64,000 bases of DNA from positions 428,890-492,889 of the forward strand of contig NZ_ML133689.1 in NCBI RefSeq assembly GCF_003985155.1, given 5' to 3'. The notes under the pieces are model-generated. The model was not told the DNA's origin, searched no databases, and was given only the letters and a program-made list of their open reading frames with translations. The stretch is from Rhizobium vallis (GTDB lineage: Bacteria; Pseudomonadota; Alphaproteobacteria; Rhizobiales; Rhizobiaceae). The translations under genes and the position numbers were made by a program. Numbering within the stretch: position 1 is the stretch's first letter; each line of letters begins with the position of its first letter. Positions 27,251 through 35,716 of this stretch are shown in pieces.

Positions 27251-27808
27251 TTGACGATTGCAGTCTCCCCACAGGCCCTGCCGGCGCTCGTTCTGAACGC
27301 TGACTACCGGCCGCTGAGTTATTACCCCTTGTCGCTATGGTCCTGGCAGGACGCGATCAAGGCGGTATTTCTCGACCGTGTGAACATCATCGCAGAGTAT
27401 GAACATTCGGTTTCCTCGCCGAGCTTTTCGATGCGGCTTCCGAGTGTCGTGTGCCTCAAGACGTATGTTCAGCCGTCCCGCAATCCCGCTTTCACCCGGT
27501 TCAACGTGTTCTTGCGCGACCGGTTCGAGTGCCAGTATTGCGGCGCCCATGACGATCTGACCTTCGACCACGTCATCCCGCGCGCCCATGGCGGCGAGAC
27601 GACCTGGGAGAATGTCGTGGCAGCCTGCTCGCCTTGCAATCTGCGCAAGGGCAGCAAGCTTCCCAAGCAGGCAGGAATGTTCCCGGCGCAGAAGCCCTAC
27701 CAGCCGACGGTGCAGGATCTGCACAATAACGGCCGGCTGTTTCCGCCGAACTATCTGCACGACAGCTGGCTCGACTACCTCTACTGGGATACAGAGCTGC
27801 AGCCCTGA
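27251..27808 (+). CDS. HNH endonuclease family protein
   Basis: A 185-residue protein with a C-terminal HNH nuclease domain: zinc-binding CQYCG, catalytic DHVIPRAHGGETTWENVVAACSPCN, and KQAGMFPAQKPYQPT. The N-terminal part (LVLNADYRPLSYYPLSLWSWQDAIKAVFLDRV) defines a broadly conserved stand-alone HNH family of unknown role, possibly DNA repair. The TTG at 27251 is the start because it follows GGAGAG by four bases and begins the conserved block; the upstream ATG 27158 has no such support. Confidence 0.9.
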   Translation: MTIAVSPQALPALVLNADYRPLSYYPLSLWSWQDAIKAVFLDRVNIIAEYEHSVSSPSFSMRLPSVVCLKTYVQPSRNPAFTRFNVFLRDRFECQYCGAHDDLTFDHVIPRAHGGETTWENVVAACSPCNLRKGSKLPKQAGMFPAQKPYQPTVQDLHNNGRLFPPNYLHDSWLDYLYWDTELQP

Positions 27809-27817
27809 TCGAATTGC

Positions 27818-28333
27818 TTACGCGGCCTTGCGAACGCCTGTAAAGGCGAAGGCCGCGAGCAGGAGCCCCGCGATCACATTCCAGCCCGCAAAAGACAGGC
27901 CAAGCACCCGAAGCGCCGCATCGGTGCAGGACGGTCCCTTGATGGTATTGAGTTCGGTGAGGAGATCACCGGCATTGTTCGTCATGCTGCTTGCCGTCGT
28001 CGAGCAGGTGGCCGGCCCCGGCCAGAAGTGCCATTCAACGCCCGCGTGATAGACACCCATGCCAGCCGTCACCAGCATCAGGATGCCGGCCGCGAGGATC
28101 AGCGCCCGGGTGATCCAGTTCGGCAGGCCGACGAGCGACGAGATCGCGCCGAGTATCGCGATCGGGATGGCATAGTAATAGGGCTGGCGCTGCAAGAGGC
28201 AGAGCGCGCAGGGAATATAGCCGCCGATATATTGGAAGCCGAGCGCCGTTCCCACAACCGCCGCCATGGCGACGGCGAGCAGCAGGGAATAGGTAAAGCC
28301 TGGACGGGCGAACGGCGAGGAAGTGGCAGTCAT
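27818..28333 (-). CDS. DsbB-like disulfide bond formation protein
   Basis: A 171-residue four-helix membrane protein of the DsbB family. The quinone-side redox pair is in IPCALCLLQRQPYYYA; the second pair would be the periplasmic C in PATCSTTAS and C in GPSCTDAAL, so all four cysteines are present. It reoxidises a DsbA-type thiol oxidase using quinone. It lies 22 bases downstream of the YqaA-like gene and converges with the HNH gene across nine bases. Confidence 0.9.
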   Translation of the reverse strand: MTATSSPFARPGFTYSLLLAVAMAAVVGTALGFQYIGGYIPCALCLLQRQPYYYAIPIAILGAISSLVGLPNWITRALILAAGILMLVTAGMGVYHAGVEWHFWPGPATCSTTASSMTNNAGDLLTELNTIKGPSCTDAALRVLGLSFAGWNVIAGLLLAAFAFTGVRKAA

Positions 28334-28355
28334 GGCGGAACTCCGCAAGGTGAGT

Positions 28356-28946
28356 CTAGTGAGCGAAAGAGCGGTAGCCGACGTATAGCACGATCACCGC
28401 ACCGGCACCGATGCCGACGATCTGGCCGAGCCGCTTCTCGATGAAATCCCGGATCGGCTCGCCGTAGCGGCGCAGCAGCCAGGCAAGGAACAGGAAACGC
28501 GCGCCGCGCGCAACGATTGCCGAAACAATGAAAAGACCCAGATTGACGTGGATGACGCCGGACAGGATGGTCACGATTTTGATCGGCGGCAGATGTGCGA
28601 GACCTGACGTGACGAGTAGCAGCAGGATCGTCTCGTAGGTGACATAGGCTTTCATCTGCTCGAAGGCGTCGAGCTTGCCGTAGAATTCGAGAATGGGCCG
28701 CGCCACCGTCTCATAGGCGTAAAAACCGAGCGCCCAGCCGGCGATGCCGCCGAGCACCGAGGCGACGGTCGCTATCAATGCATAGCGATAGGAGCGTTCC
28801 GGCTTGGCAAGCGCCATCGGCAGGAACAGCACGTCGGCGGGAACGAGAAAGATGGAGCTTTCGACGAAGGCGATGACGGCGAGCCAGACTTCGGCGGATT
28901 TGCGCGAGGCCAAAGACATGGTCCAGTCGTAAAGTCTGCGGAGCAT
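28356..28946 (-). CDS. YqaA-family (DedA/VTT superfamily) membrane protein
   Basis: A 196-residue protein with the VTT/DedA fold: ESSIFLVPADVLFLPMALAKPERS in the first re-entrant region, GGIAGWALGFYAYE, then VIHVNLGLFIVSAIVARGARF with the conserved RxxRF motif. Family members are implicated in lipid flipping (undecaprenyl phosphate or phospholipid). First gene of a two-gene unit with the dsbB-like gene. Confidence 0.87.
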   Translation of the reverse strand: MLRRLYDWTMSLASRKSAEVWLAVIAFVESSIFLVPADVLFLPMALAKPERSYRYALIATVASVLGGIAGWALGFYAYETVARPILEFYGKLDAFEQMKAYVTYETILLLLVTSGLAHLPPIKIVTILSGVIHVNLGLFIVSAIVARGARFLFLAWLLRRYGEPIRDFIEKRLGQIVGIGAGAVIVLYVGYRSFAH

Positions 28947-29146
28947 TCCGTTTCCTTCCTGTTGCGGTGCAAAAAGCTTTAGGGGCCGTGCACGGCGCTG
29001 TAAATGCTCGCCGTGGCCTTCTCGTCACCACCGTTTAAAAATTTTCGTGATCCGGTGCCTTGGTGTCCCTCGCAAGATTTCACGGGATTGCGAATCGGCC
29101 ATTCTGCGGCAAGCTCTTTTCGGGTCAGCATGCAGGGTGGCGTGAA

Positions 29147-29455
29147 ATGATATTCAAGGTGATCGAGGGCGGCCGAGGGCAGGCCGTATTGGCGGATGAG
29201 CGCCCTGAGGCGGGCCGCGGGCCGAGTCCCGACGACGTGCGGCGGGAGGCCGCCCGGCGGCTCAGCGAAAGCGGCTACCATCTTTCCCGCGTCCGGGAGT
29301 TTGCGACTGGCGCGCCAATGCCGGGAGCGCTCAGATATTTGTCGCTGCAGATCAACTTCGTCGCCGAGGCGCTGTCGCGGCTCGATCCCATCCCGGTGGA
29401 TTTTCGCTCCGACGCCTACTGGCCGGCGCCTCCCGAGGCAATCAGGGCGGTGTGA
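29147..29455 (+). CDS. hypothetical protein, 102 residues
   Basis: A small soluble protein with no recognisable domain. Visible features are a short N-terminal strand (MIFKVIEGG), a charged helix (DDVRREAARRLSESGY) with LSRVREF and a second helix LSLQINFVAEALSRLDPIP. ATG 29147 starts after GGGTGGCGTGA; an upstream ATG at 29060 is in frame. Stops eight bases short of the convergent antiporter gene. Ordinary codon use supports a real gene. Confidence 0.65.
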   Translation: MIFKVIEGGRGQAVLADERPEAGRGPSPDDVRREAARRLSESGYHLSRVREFATGAPMPGALRYLSLQINFVAEALSRLDPIPVDFRSDAYWPAPPEAIRAV

Positions 29456-29463
29456 TCGCCGTT

Positions 29464-31212
29464 TCAGGACAGGTCCATCGACTTTTCCCATTGCTGGCGC
29501 AGGACGTTCATTTCCGTGCGCTTCTCAGCCATTTCGCTGACGATGGCGCGCAGATTGGGATGGCGCGACATGAACATGTTGAAATCGCGCCGCTCGAGCA
29601 CCTCGAACTGGCAGAAATCGACGGCGATGACGTCGGCGCTGCGCCGTCCGCCGGTCAGAAGCGCCATTTCGCCGAAGAATGAGCCCGGCTCCAGGCGGAT
29701 TGCGCCGCTGGCAAGCCGCACTTCCACGGCGCCGGAAGAGATGAAAAACATGCCGTCGCCACGGTCGCCGCGGCGGATGACGCGTTCGCCGGGCGGCGCG
29801 GATTTCGCCTTGAAGAGCAGCAGCAGCTCTTCCTGCGCATCCTCGTCGACCTGGGCAAACAACGGGAAGGTTTCGATCAACTGCTGCATCTTCAGCTGAT
29901 GCTGGCGTTCACGCTCCTCGCCCTGCGCCCTGATCTTTTCCAGTTCTCTGCCGAGGACCTTCTGGCGCTTCCTGCCATAGGTTTCCCAGAGGGCCGGCCA
30001 TGTCGAATGGACATATTTTTTCAGCCTGTCGGTCGAAAAGATCACGATCGGGTTGAGAGTGATCGACAGGATCGCAGCGGCAAGGATTAGATCCTGACCC
30101 TCGTGCGGCAGCAGCCCGAGCGAGACGCCGAGGCCGGCGAGGATGAAGGAAAACTCGCCAATCTGGGCAAGGCCGCCGGCCAGTGTCAGTCCCATGCCGA
30201 TCGGATATCTGAGCAGCATGACGATAAGGAGGGTAATGACGCCTTTGCCGAGGATGATGAGCGCCAGCGCGCCGATCACGGCCAGCGGCTCGCGCACCAG
30301 GATCGAGGGGTCGAAGAGCATGCCGACGGAGACGAAAAACAGCACGGAGAAGGCGTTCTGCAATGGCAGCGAATCGGCGGCCGCCCTGTGGCTGAGCTGG
30401 GATTCGCTCATGACGACGCCGGCGAAAAAGGCGCCGAGCGCGAAGGAGACGCCGAAGATCGCCGCCGAACCGAAGGCAATGCCGAGTGCGATCGCCAGCA
30501 CTGTCAGCGTGAAAAGCTCGCGCGAACCTGTGCGAGCGATCGTCGTCAGCAGCCAGGGCACGATGCGAGGACCGAGGAAGATCGCCATTGCGGCAAAGCC
30601 CGCGACCTTCAGCAGCGTCAGGGCGATCGTCAGCGCCAACGGCAGGTCTCCGAGGCCGTGGTTCGTCGTATCTACCGCGTGGCCACCCAAAAGTTCCGCA
30701 AGCGCCGGCAGCAGGACCAGCGCCAGCACCATCGCCAGATCCTCGACGATCAGCCAGCCGACGGCGACGCGTCCGCTCGGCGCGTTGACGAGATTGCGCT
30801 CCTCCAATGCCTTCAGCAGAACCACGGTACTCGCCACCGACAGGCTGAGGCCGAAGACGATGCCGGCGCCGAGGCTCCATCCCCAGAGTTTGCAGAGGCC
30901 GATGCCCAGCAAGGTGGCAATGACAATCCGCCCGATCGCGCCAGGCACGGCGATCCCCCGCACGGCGAGCAGATCGGAGGCGGAAAAATGCAGGCCAACG
31001 CCGAACATCAGCAGGATAACGCCCATTTCCGCCAGCTGACCGGCAAGAGCAGTATCGGCGACAAAGCCCGGCGTGAACGGCCCCATCAGGATACCGGCCA
31101 TCAGATAGCCGACGAGCGGCGGCAGCCGCAGCCTGTCGGCGCCGTAACCGAGGATTGCCGCGAAAACGAAACTGACGGCGACCGTTGCGATGAGTCCGAC
31201 TTCCTGATGCAC
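29464..31212 (-). CDS. cation/H+ antiporter (CPA2/KefB type) with C-terminal cNMP-binding domain
   Basis: A 582-residue protein. Residues 1-390 form a Na+/H+ exchanger domain of the CPA2 type with about 12 helices (LPPLVGYLMAGILMGPFTPG, GLSLSVASTVVLLKALEE, LIVEDLAMVLALVLLPAL). A charged linker (residues 395-440) leads to a cyclic-nucleotide-binding domain (about 450-560) with GERVIRRGDRGDGMFFISSG and the phosphate-binding cassette PGSFFGEMALLTGGRRSADVIA. The TrkA-N domain usual in KefB is absent. Start GTG 31212 has GGAAGAGG upstream. Likely a pH/K+ homeostasis transporter gated by a nucleotide. Confidence 0.9.
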   Translation of the reverse strand: MHQEVGLIATVAVSFVFAAILGYGADRLRLPPLVGYLMAGILMGPFTPGFVADTALAGQLAEMGVILLMFGVGLHFSASDLLAVRGIAVPGAIGRIVIATLLGIGLCKLWGWSLGAGIVFGLSLSVASTVVLLKALEERNLVNAPSGRVAVGWLIVEDLAMVLALVLLPALAELLGGHAVDTTNHGLGDLPLALTIALTLLKVAGFAAMAIFLGPRIVPWLLTTIARTGSRELFTLTVLAIALGIAFGSAAIFGVSFALGAFFAGVVMSESQLSHRAAADSLPLQNAFSVLFFVSVGMLFDPSILVREPLAVIGALALIILGKGVITLLIVMLLRYPIGMGLTLAGGLAQIGEFSFILAGLGVSLGLLPHEGQDLILAAAILSITLNPIVIFSTDRLKKYVHSTWPALWETYGRKRQKVLGRELEKIRAQGEERERQHQLKMQQLIETFPLFAQVDEDAQEELLLLFKAKSAPPGERVIRRGDRGDGMFFISSGAVEVRLASGAIRLEPGSFFGEMALLTGGRRSADVIAVDFCQFEVLERRDFNMFMSRHPNLRAIVSEMAEKRTEMNVLRQQWEKSMDLS

Positions 31213-31426
31213 GTCTGCCTCTTCCTTCGATGACGGCGGCCACTTTGTACGAAGCGCAAGCAAAATTAAACAGTTGATTTGGGCAATGGGACGGCTGTCT
31301 TAGAGGCCCCGCCGGTCGTGAGCAGATTACGGTCTTGCTCCGCCTAGGCGCGACTAGCCCCTTGCCGATGTTGGAACCACTTGCGCCCTGTCTCGTTGCC
31401 TTTTCATCAGGAGAAGGAGAAACGAT

Positions 31427-31711
31427 ATGCGAAAGATCATCCTGAACTGTACCGTTGCGGCTCTTGCCGCCTGCTCGTTTGCCGCGCCTGCTCTGGCCGA
31501 CAGCGTCTATGTCAGGGAGCGTTCCTATGACGACGGCTATCGCCCTGAGCGGGTCCGGCCCGGCGTCACCATCAGCGAACGCGGCATTACCTTCGGCGCC
31601 GTGCGCGAACGCGAACATCGCCGCTATCGTGATGACGGCTGCGAAACCAGAAGCGTCACCCGTCAGACCGACGAAGGCGAAGTCACCAAGACGGTCCGTC
31701 GCTGCTATTAA
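31427..31711 (+). CDS. small exported protein, unknown function
   Basis: A 94-residue protein with a cleavable signal peptide (residues 1-24, MRKIILNCTVAALAACSFAA, cleavage probably after ALA) and a mature part rich in arginine and tyrosine (YVRERSYDDGYRPERVRPG) ending in two cysteines (GCETRSV and RRCY) that could form a disulfide. GGAGAAGGAGAAA precedes the ATG, an excellent ribosome binding site, and a terminator follows. Rhizobial paralogues with this composition are known as hypothetical periplasmic proteins. Confidence 0.8.
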   Translation: MRKIILNCTVAALAACSFAAPALADSVYVRERSYDDGYRPERVRPGVTISERGITFGAVREREHRRYRDDGCETRSVTRQTDEGEVTKTVRRCY

Positions 31712-31735
31712 TGGATACAGTCGACAATGACGAAG

Positions 31736-31760
31736 CCCGGTTCCGTGGGAGCCGGGTTTT
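31736..31760 (+). terminator. intrinsic terminator after the small exported protein gene
   Basis: CCCGGTTCC pairs with GGAGCCGGG around the loop GTG (one G-U pair), directly followed by TTTT and further T-rich sequence. Confidence 0.8.
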
Positions 31761-31878
31761 CGCCTTTTCGGCACGGCGACCTCGATGTGGTGGTGAAAAT
31801 CGTTTGTCGGTGTTATGAGCACGCCTTTGGTAGAAGCGCGTTCCCAGCGCGAATACCTCCCGCACAGGATTTTTCAGC

Positions 31879-32166
31879 ATGATTGAACTAACACCATCCC
31901 AGATCGCCGCACTCAAACTCGCCCGGGATGGAGATCTTTATCCTCAACCGGCCAACAAATGGACGCACCAGAACGCGACCGTGACCTATGCAAAATCCGA
32001 CCGGTGGAAAGAACGTCCCCAGAAAGTGAAATCGGTCACCGCCAAGACGTTGGGCGAGTTGAAGGAGCCGGGATTCCTCGAGAGGCGGCATCTGGATGAC
32101 GATGTCTCAAAAGACGTCTACGGCATCACCATGGCCGGCAAAATGTGGCTGTTGAAGAACAAGTAG
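31879..32166 (+). CDS. hypothetical protein, winged-helix-like, 95 residues
   Basis: A 95-residue basic protein. The N-terminal helix LTPSQIAALKLARDGDLYPQ, a middle basic segment with VTAKTLGELKEPGFLERRH and the end DVYGITMAGKMWLLKNK together look like a winged helix (recognition helix TAKTLGELKEPGF, wing, ITMAGxxWL). AGGA lies ten bases before ATG 31879. GC content is visibly lower than in neighbouring core genes. I do not recognise the family; a DNA-binding role is only suggested. Confidence 0.65.
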   Translation: MIELTPSQIAALKLARDGDLYPQPANKWTHQNATVTYAKSDRWKERPQKVKSVTAKTLGELKEPGFLERRHLDDDVSKDVYGITMAGKMWLLKNK

Positions 32167-32263
32167 TTTCACTTGGTTGCGAAGATGATGCGCAGCTAGC
32201 CGGAGCGTTGTCGAACCACTCCGCCTTCGCTTAGCTGCTCTCTTCGGCCTGCAGAGCGAAGGC

Positions 32264-32348
32264 TGGTGCCCCATGCCGGGGTCGAACCAGCACTTCTTTC
32301 GAAACTCGATTTTGAGTCGAGCGCGTCTACCAATTCCGCCAATGGGGC
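32264..32348 (-). tRNA. tRNA-Leu (anticodon CAA)
   Basis: Reading the minus strand from 32348: acceptor GCCCCAT, D arm, anticodon stem CTCGA / TCGAG around the loop CTCAAAA (anticodon CAA, genomic 32312-32314), a long variable arm as in leucine tRNAs, TPsiC arm GGTTCGACCC and acceptor ATGGGGC followed by encoded ACCA. All stems pair. Length 85 including CCA. Confidence 0.97.
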
Positions 32349-32435
32349 AACGGATACGGACGGGCGGCTGTCTAACATGCGAGCGCGCCGGCGCGCAAGA
32401 CGGGCAAGCGAAGTTATCGCGGCGATCCGTGGAGA

Positions 32436-32462
32436 GATCCGGCCTCGTTTCGAGGCCGGATC
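32436..32462 (-). terminator. 12-bp hairpin after the MFS gene
   Basis: GATCCGGCCTCG and its perfect complement CGAGGCCGGATC flank a three-base loop, ten bases beyond the MFS stop. No uridine tract, so Rho-independent termination is uncertain. Confidence 0.5.
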
Positions 32463-32472
32463 GTGTTTGATA

Positions 32473-33768
32473 TCAATGGGCGGCGGCCGGCACGGGATTG
32501 GTCAGGCCTGACTTCTTCAGCGTGATCGCCAGGATCGATGCCAGCAGGCAGAAGGCGCCGGCGACGAAGAAGGCGGGCAGGTAGCTCGAAAGCTCCGTGC
32601 GCGAGAGGCCGGCGCCATAGGCGGCGGTTGCGGCTCCCAACTGATGCCCTGCAAAGACCCAGCCGAAGACGAGGCCCGCCTTTTCGCGGCCGAAGCGGTC
32701 GGCCGCGATCTTGACGGTCGGCGGCACGGTGGCGATCCAGTCGAGGCCGTAGAAGACCGCGAAGATGGAGAGGCCGTAAAAGCTGAAATCGCTGAAGGGC
32801 AGATAGAGCAGCGAGAGGCCGCGCAGGCCGTAGTACCAGAACAGTAGCCAGCGATTGTCGAACCGGTCGGACAGCCAGCCGGAGCCGATAGTGCCAAAGA
32901 AATCGAAAATGCCCATGACGGCGAGAACGCTGGCGGCGGCCACGGGGACGATACCGAAATCGCCGCAAAGGGTGACGAAATGGGTCTGGATCAGACCGTT
33001 GGTGCTGAGGCCGCAGATGAAGAAGGTGGCGAAGAGTATCCAGAAGGTCGAGGTCGCCGATATTTCCTTGAGGGTGGTGATCGGCGTCATCAAGGCCGCG
33101 CTGAGCGTGGTGGCGGCCGGCGCAGGTGCAACCTGGGTTTCCCCAAGCGACGGCAGGTTCACGTCCGAAGGTCGGTCACGCATGAAGAGAAGGACCAGCA
33201 GGGCGGCAACCATGATCATGGCGCAGACGAAGAATACGGTGGCGCGCCAGCCGTAGCGTTCGGTGAGTTCCGCCATGAGCGGCAGGAAGACGAGCTGGCC
33301 GGTCGCCGAGCTTGCCGAAAGCATGCCGACAACAAGGCCGCGATGCTTGACGAACCAGCGCGTGGAGACCGTTGCCGCCAACACCATGGCCGTCAGCCCC
33401 GTGCCGAAGCCGACAACGATGCCCCACAGCGCTAGCAGATGCCAAAGCTTGGTCATGAACAGAGAGCCGATGAAGCCTGCTCCGATCAACGCCAGCGCGA
33501 AGACGATGACCTTTCGTACGCCGAAATAATTCATGAAGGCGGCGGCGAACGGGCCCATGAAACCGAAGAGAATCAGACGGATCGCAAGCGCGGATGAAAT
33601 CTGCGACGTTTCCCAGCCGAACTCGTCCTGCAGCGGCTTGATGAGCACGCCAGGGGCGCCCATGGCGCCCGCCGTCACCAGCATGGTGAGGAAGGTGGCG
33701 GCAACGACGACCCAGCCGTAATGGATGTTGCGCCGGGCAAGGGAGGAGGCAAGAGCTGCGGAAACCAT
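32473..33768 (-). CDS. MFS transporter
   Basis: A 431-residue 12-helix major facilitator. The first helix HYGWVVVAATFLTMLVTAGAM and the motif A-like sequences (MNYFGVRKV, GWLSDRFDNRW) are visible, with a hydrophilic central loop (DRPSDVNLPSLGETQV) separating the halves. The HYGW start and layout are those of the oxalate/formate-antiporter-like MFS subgroup (monocarboxylate type). Start ATG 33768; TTG 33774 is alternative. Divergent from a TetR-type gene with paired palindromes between them, which indicates that this transporter is the repressor's target. Confidence 0.92.
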   Translation of the reverse strand: MVSAALASSLARRNIHYGWVVVAATFLTMLVTAGAMGAPGVLIKPLQDEFGWETSQISSALAIRLILFGFMGPFAAAFMNYFGVRKVIVFALALIGAGFIGSLFMTKLWHLLALWGIVVGFGTGLTAMVLAATVSTRWFVKHRGLVVGMLSASSATGQLVFLPLMAELTERYGWRATVFFVCAMIMVAALLVLLFMRDRPSDVNLPSLGETQVAPAPAATTLSAALMTPITTLKEISATSTFWILFATFFICGLSTNGLIQTHFVTLCGDFGIVPVAAASVLAVMGIFDFFGTIGSGWLSDRFDNRWLLFWYYGLRGLSLLYLPFSDFSFYGLSIFAVFYGLDWIATVPPTVKIAADRFGREKAGLVFGWVFAGHQLGAATAAYGAGLSRTELSSYLPAFFVAGAFCLLASILAITLKKSGLTNPVPAAAH

Positions 33769-33819
33769 AGGCAAGATTCCGTTCGAATTGAGGTTTGGGA
33801 AGATAGAGGAGCGATTTAC

Positions 33820-33833
33820 ATGATGGTCATCAT
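33820..33833. promoter_or_regulatory. operator palindrome 1 for the TetR-type repressor
   Basis: ATGATGGTCATCAT, a perfect 6-2-6 inverted repeat in the MFS/tetR intergenic region, 52 bases before the MFS start. Near-identical to a second copy 29 bases further on. TetR-family repressors bind such palindromes. Confidence 0.7.
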
Positions 33834-33838
33834 ATTTC

Positions 33839-33867
33839 TTGCTTATTGATGATGGACATCATATATT
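33839..33867 (+). promoter_or_regulatory. putative tetR promoter
   Basis: TTGCTT and TATATT separated by 17 bases; the second operator palindrome fills most of the spacer, so bound repressor would block RNA polymerase (autoregulation). On the other strand TTGACA (33874-33869) with TCAATA 18 bases on could serve the MFS gene. Confidence 0.5.
33849..33862. promoter_or_regulatory. operator palindrome 2 for the TetR-type repressor
   Basis: ATGATGGACATCAT, a perfect 6-2-6 inverted repeat differing from palindrome 1 only at one of the two central bases. It overlaps the putative promoters of both divergent genes. Confidence 0.7.
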
Positions 33868-33897
33868 TTGTCAAGCGACTATTTTCTGGAGACGACA

Positions 33898-34476
33898 ATG
33901 CGGGTCAGCCGCGAGAAATTTGCCGAAAACCGCGAGAAGATCCTAAGCGTTGCCGGCGTGCTTTTTCGCGAGAACGGTTTCGACGGTGTCGGCGTCGCCG
34001 ACATCATGAAGGCGGCTGGACTGACGCATGGCGGCTTTTACGGCCACTTCAGCTCGAAAGACGACTTGGCGCTCGAGGTCAGCCGCAAGCTGATCGACAG
34101 GGTGGAAGAGCGCTGGAAGGAGCATATCGCGAGTTCGCCGGAGCGGCCGCTGCAAGCGCTTCTCGATCACTATATCCATTGGCGCACGGTCGACGATCCC
34201 GGCGGCAGCTGTGTTTTCGCGACACTGATCCAGGAGGTGAGCCGCAGCCACGGGGCGGTTCGAGAGGTTTTCAGCGACGGGCTTTCCGTGCTGGTCAACA
34301 CGCTCGCCGATATCGTTCCCGGCGAGAGCGAAGAGGAACGCCGCGCCAATGCCGCCACGACGCTCTCGTCAATGATGGGCGCCGTCATTCTTGCCCGCGC
34401 GGTCGAGGACAGGGCGCTTGCCGAGCAGTTTCTGGTGACGATGCGCCGGCAACTCGATCCGGGCAGCGGGGCATAA
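33898..34476 (+). CDS. TetR/AcrR-family transcriptional regulator
   Basis: A 192-residue repressor with an N-terminal helix-turn-helix (residues 5-55): ENREKILSVAGVLFRENGFDGVGVADIMKAAGLTHGGFYGHFSSKDDL, the classic TetR recognition segment, followed by an all-helical ligand-binding domain. The GGFYGHF variant and the C-terminal domain resemble the TetR_C_47-like group. ATG 33898 follows CTGGAG by six bases. It probably represses itself and the divergent MFS gene through the two palindromes; the inducer is unknown. Confidence 0.93.
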   Translation: MRVSREKFAENREKILSVAGVLFRENGFDGVGVADIMKAAGLTHGGFYGHFSSKDDLALEVSRKLIDRVEERWKEHIASSPERPLQALLDHYIHWRTVDDPGGSCVFATLIQEVSRSHGAVREVFSDGLSVLVNTLADIVPGESEEERRANAATTLSSMMGAVILARAVEDRALAEQFLVTMRRQLDPGSGA

Positions 34477-34526
34477 TCTAAGTCAGGAAAGCACATTTTG
34501 ATTTCCCTCCCCGCGCGGGATGGCGG

Positions 34527-35507
34527 CTATTTGAAGCCGGCGACAGCGTGCGGGATGTAGGGTGCCTCCAGCGCCGCGACTTCCTCGGCGCTGAGCTTGA
34601 CCGAGAGCGAGGCAACGGCGTCTGTCAAATGAGTTGGTTTCGAAGCGCCGATAATCGGAGCGGTGACTGCGCTCTTCTGCAGGATCCAGGCGGTCGCGAC
34701 CTGGGCGCGGGAGATGCTGAGAGCCTTGGCGATCTGCGCCACCGCTTCGACAATCCTGCGGTCGGCGTCAATGGATTGCGTATAGAGCGTCTTGCCGAAT
34801 TCGTCGGTTTCGCTGCGCGCCGTCGTCTCGTCCCAGTCGCGGGTCAGGCGGCCGCGGGCGAGCGGGCTCCAGGGAATGACCGCGATTTTCTGATCTTCGC
34901 AGAGCGGCAGCATTTCGCGCTCTTCCTCGCGGTAGAGCAGGTTCAGATGATCCTGCATGCTGACGAATTCGGTCCAGCCATTCAGCCTGGAAACGTAGAG
35001 CGCCTTGGCGAACTGCCACGCATACATGGAGGAGGCGCCGATATAGCGCGCCTTGCCCGATTTGACGACGTCGTGGAGCGCTTCCAGCGTTTCCTCGATC
35101 GGCGTTGTGTAGTCGAAACGGTGGATCTGGTAGAGGTCGACATAATCGGTGCCGAGCCGCCGCAAGCTGTTGTCGATCTCGTCGAAGATCGCCTTGCGCG
35201 ACAGGCCGGCGCCGTTCGGGCCCGGCCGCATGCGATTGAACACCTTGGTCGCCAGCACGATATCCTCGCGCTTGGCGAAGTCTTTTATGGCACGGCCGAC
35301 GATCTCCTCGGAGGAACCGTTGGAATAGGTGTTGGCCGTGTCGAGGAAATTGATGCCGAGGTCGATCGCCTGTCTGATGATCGTCCGGCTTTCCTCTTCC
35401 CTGAGGCTCCAGGCATGGTTGCCGCGGCCGGGATCGCCGAAGGTCATGCAGCCGAGGCAGATTTTCGAGACCTCGAGCCCGGTCTTGCCGAATTTTGCGT
35501 ATTCCAT
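34527..35507 (-). CDS. aldo/keto reductase
   Basis: A 326-residue NADPH-dependent TIM-barrel oxidoreductase. Catalytic tyrosine is in FLDTANTYSNGSSEEIVGRAI, with the lysine in DIVLATKVFN and histidine in DLYQIHRFDYTTPIEETLEAL; the cofactor region includes VIPWSPLARGRLTRDWDE and PIIGASKPTHLTDAV. It belongs to the YajO/Tas-like group of reductases with broad aldehyde specificity. ATG 35507 is the family start; the longer frame to 35729 is not conserved. Confidence 0.93.
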   Translation of the reverse strand: MEYAKFGKTGLEVSKICLGCMTFGDPGRGNHAWSLREEESRTIIRQAIDLGINFLDTANTYSNGSSEEIVGRAIKDFAKREDIVLATKVFNRMRPGPNGAGLSRKAIFDEIDNSLRRLGTDYVDLYQIHRFDYTTPIEETLEALHDVVKSGKARYIGASSMYAWQFAKALYVSRLNGWTEFVSMQDHLNLLYREEEREMLPLCEDQKIAVIPWSPLARGRLTRDWDETTARSETDEFGKTLYTQSIDADRRIVEAVAQIAKALSISRAQVATAWILQKSAVTAPIIGASKPTHLTDAVASLSVKLSAEEVAALEAPYIPHAVAGFK

Positions 35508-35716
35508 GAAACGACTCCGTGATGAATTCGATGACAACCCCGCGGCTTTCCATGATCTAGTGCGGAACTGCCAAAGTCGCAGGGAGCGGAATGAAGAATC
35601 TGCGCTGGCGTGAGCGCAACGATGCGGGATCGCTCTGAGGCGGCCGCTTCCGGCTTCGGCTTGCACATCCGCGCCGCAAGGTGTTAGCTGCTGCAGCATT
35701 TCACCGGAATCCGACC

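Noticed and set aside
32166..32263. Attachment site at tRNA-Leu
   Set aside because: No duplicated tRNA 3' end, integrase or phage gene is visible on either side.
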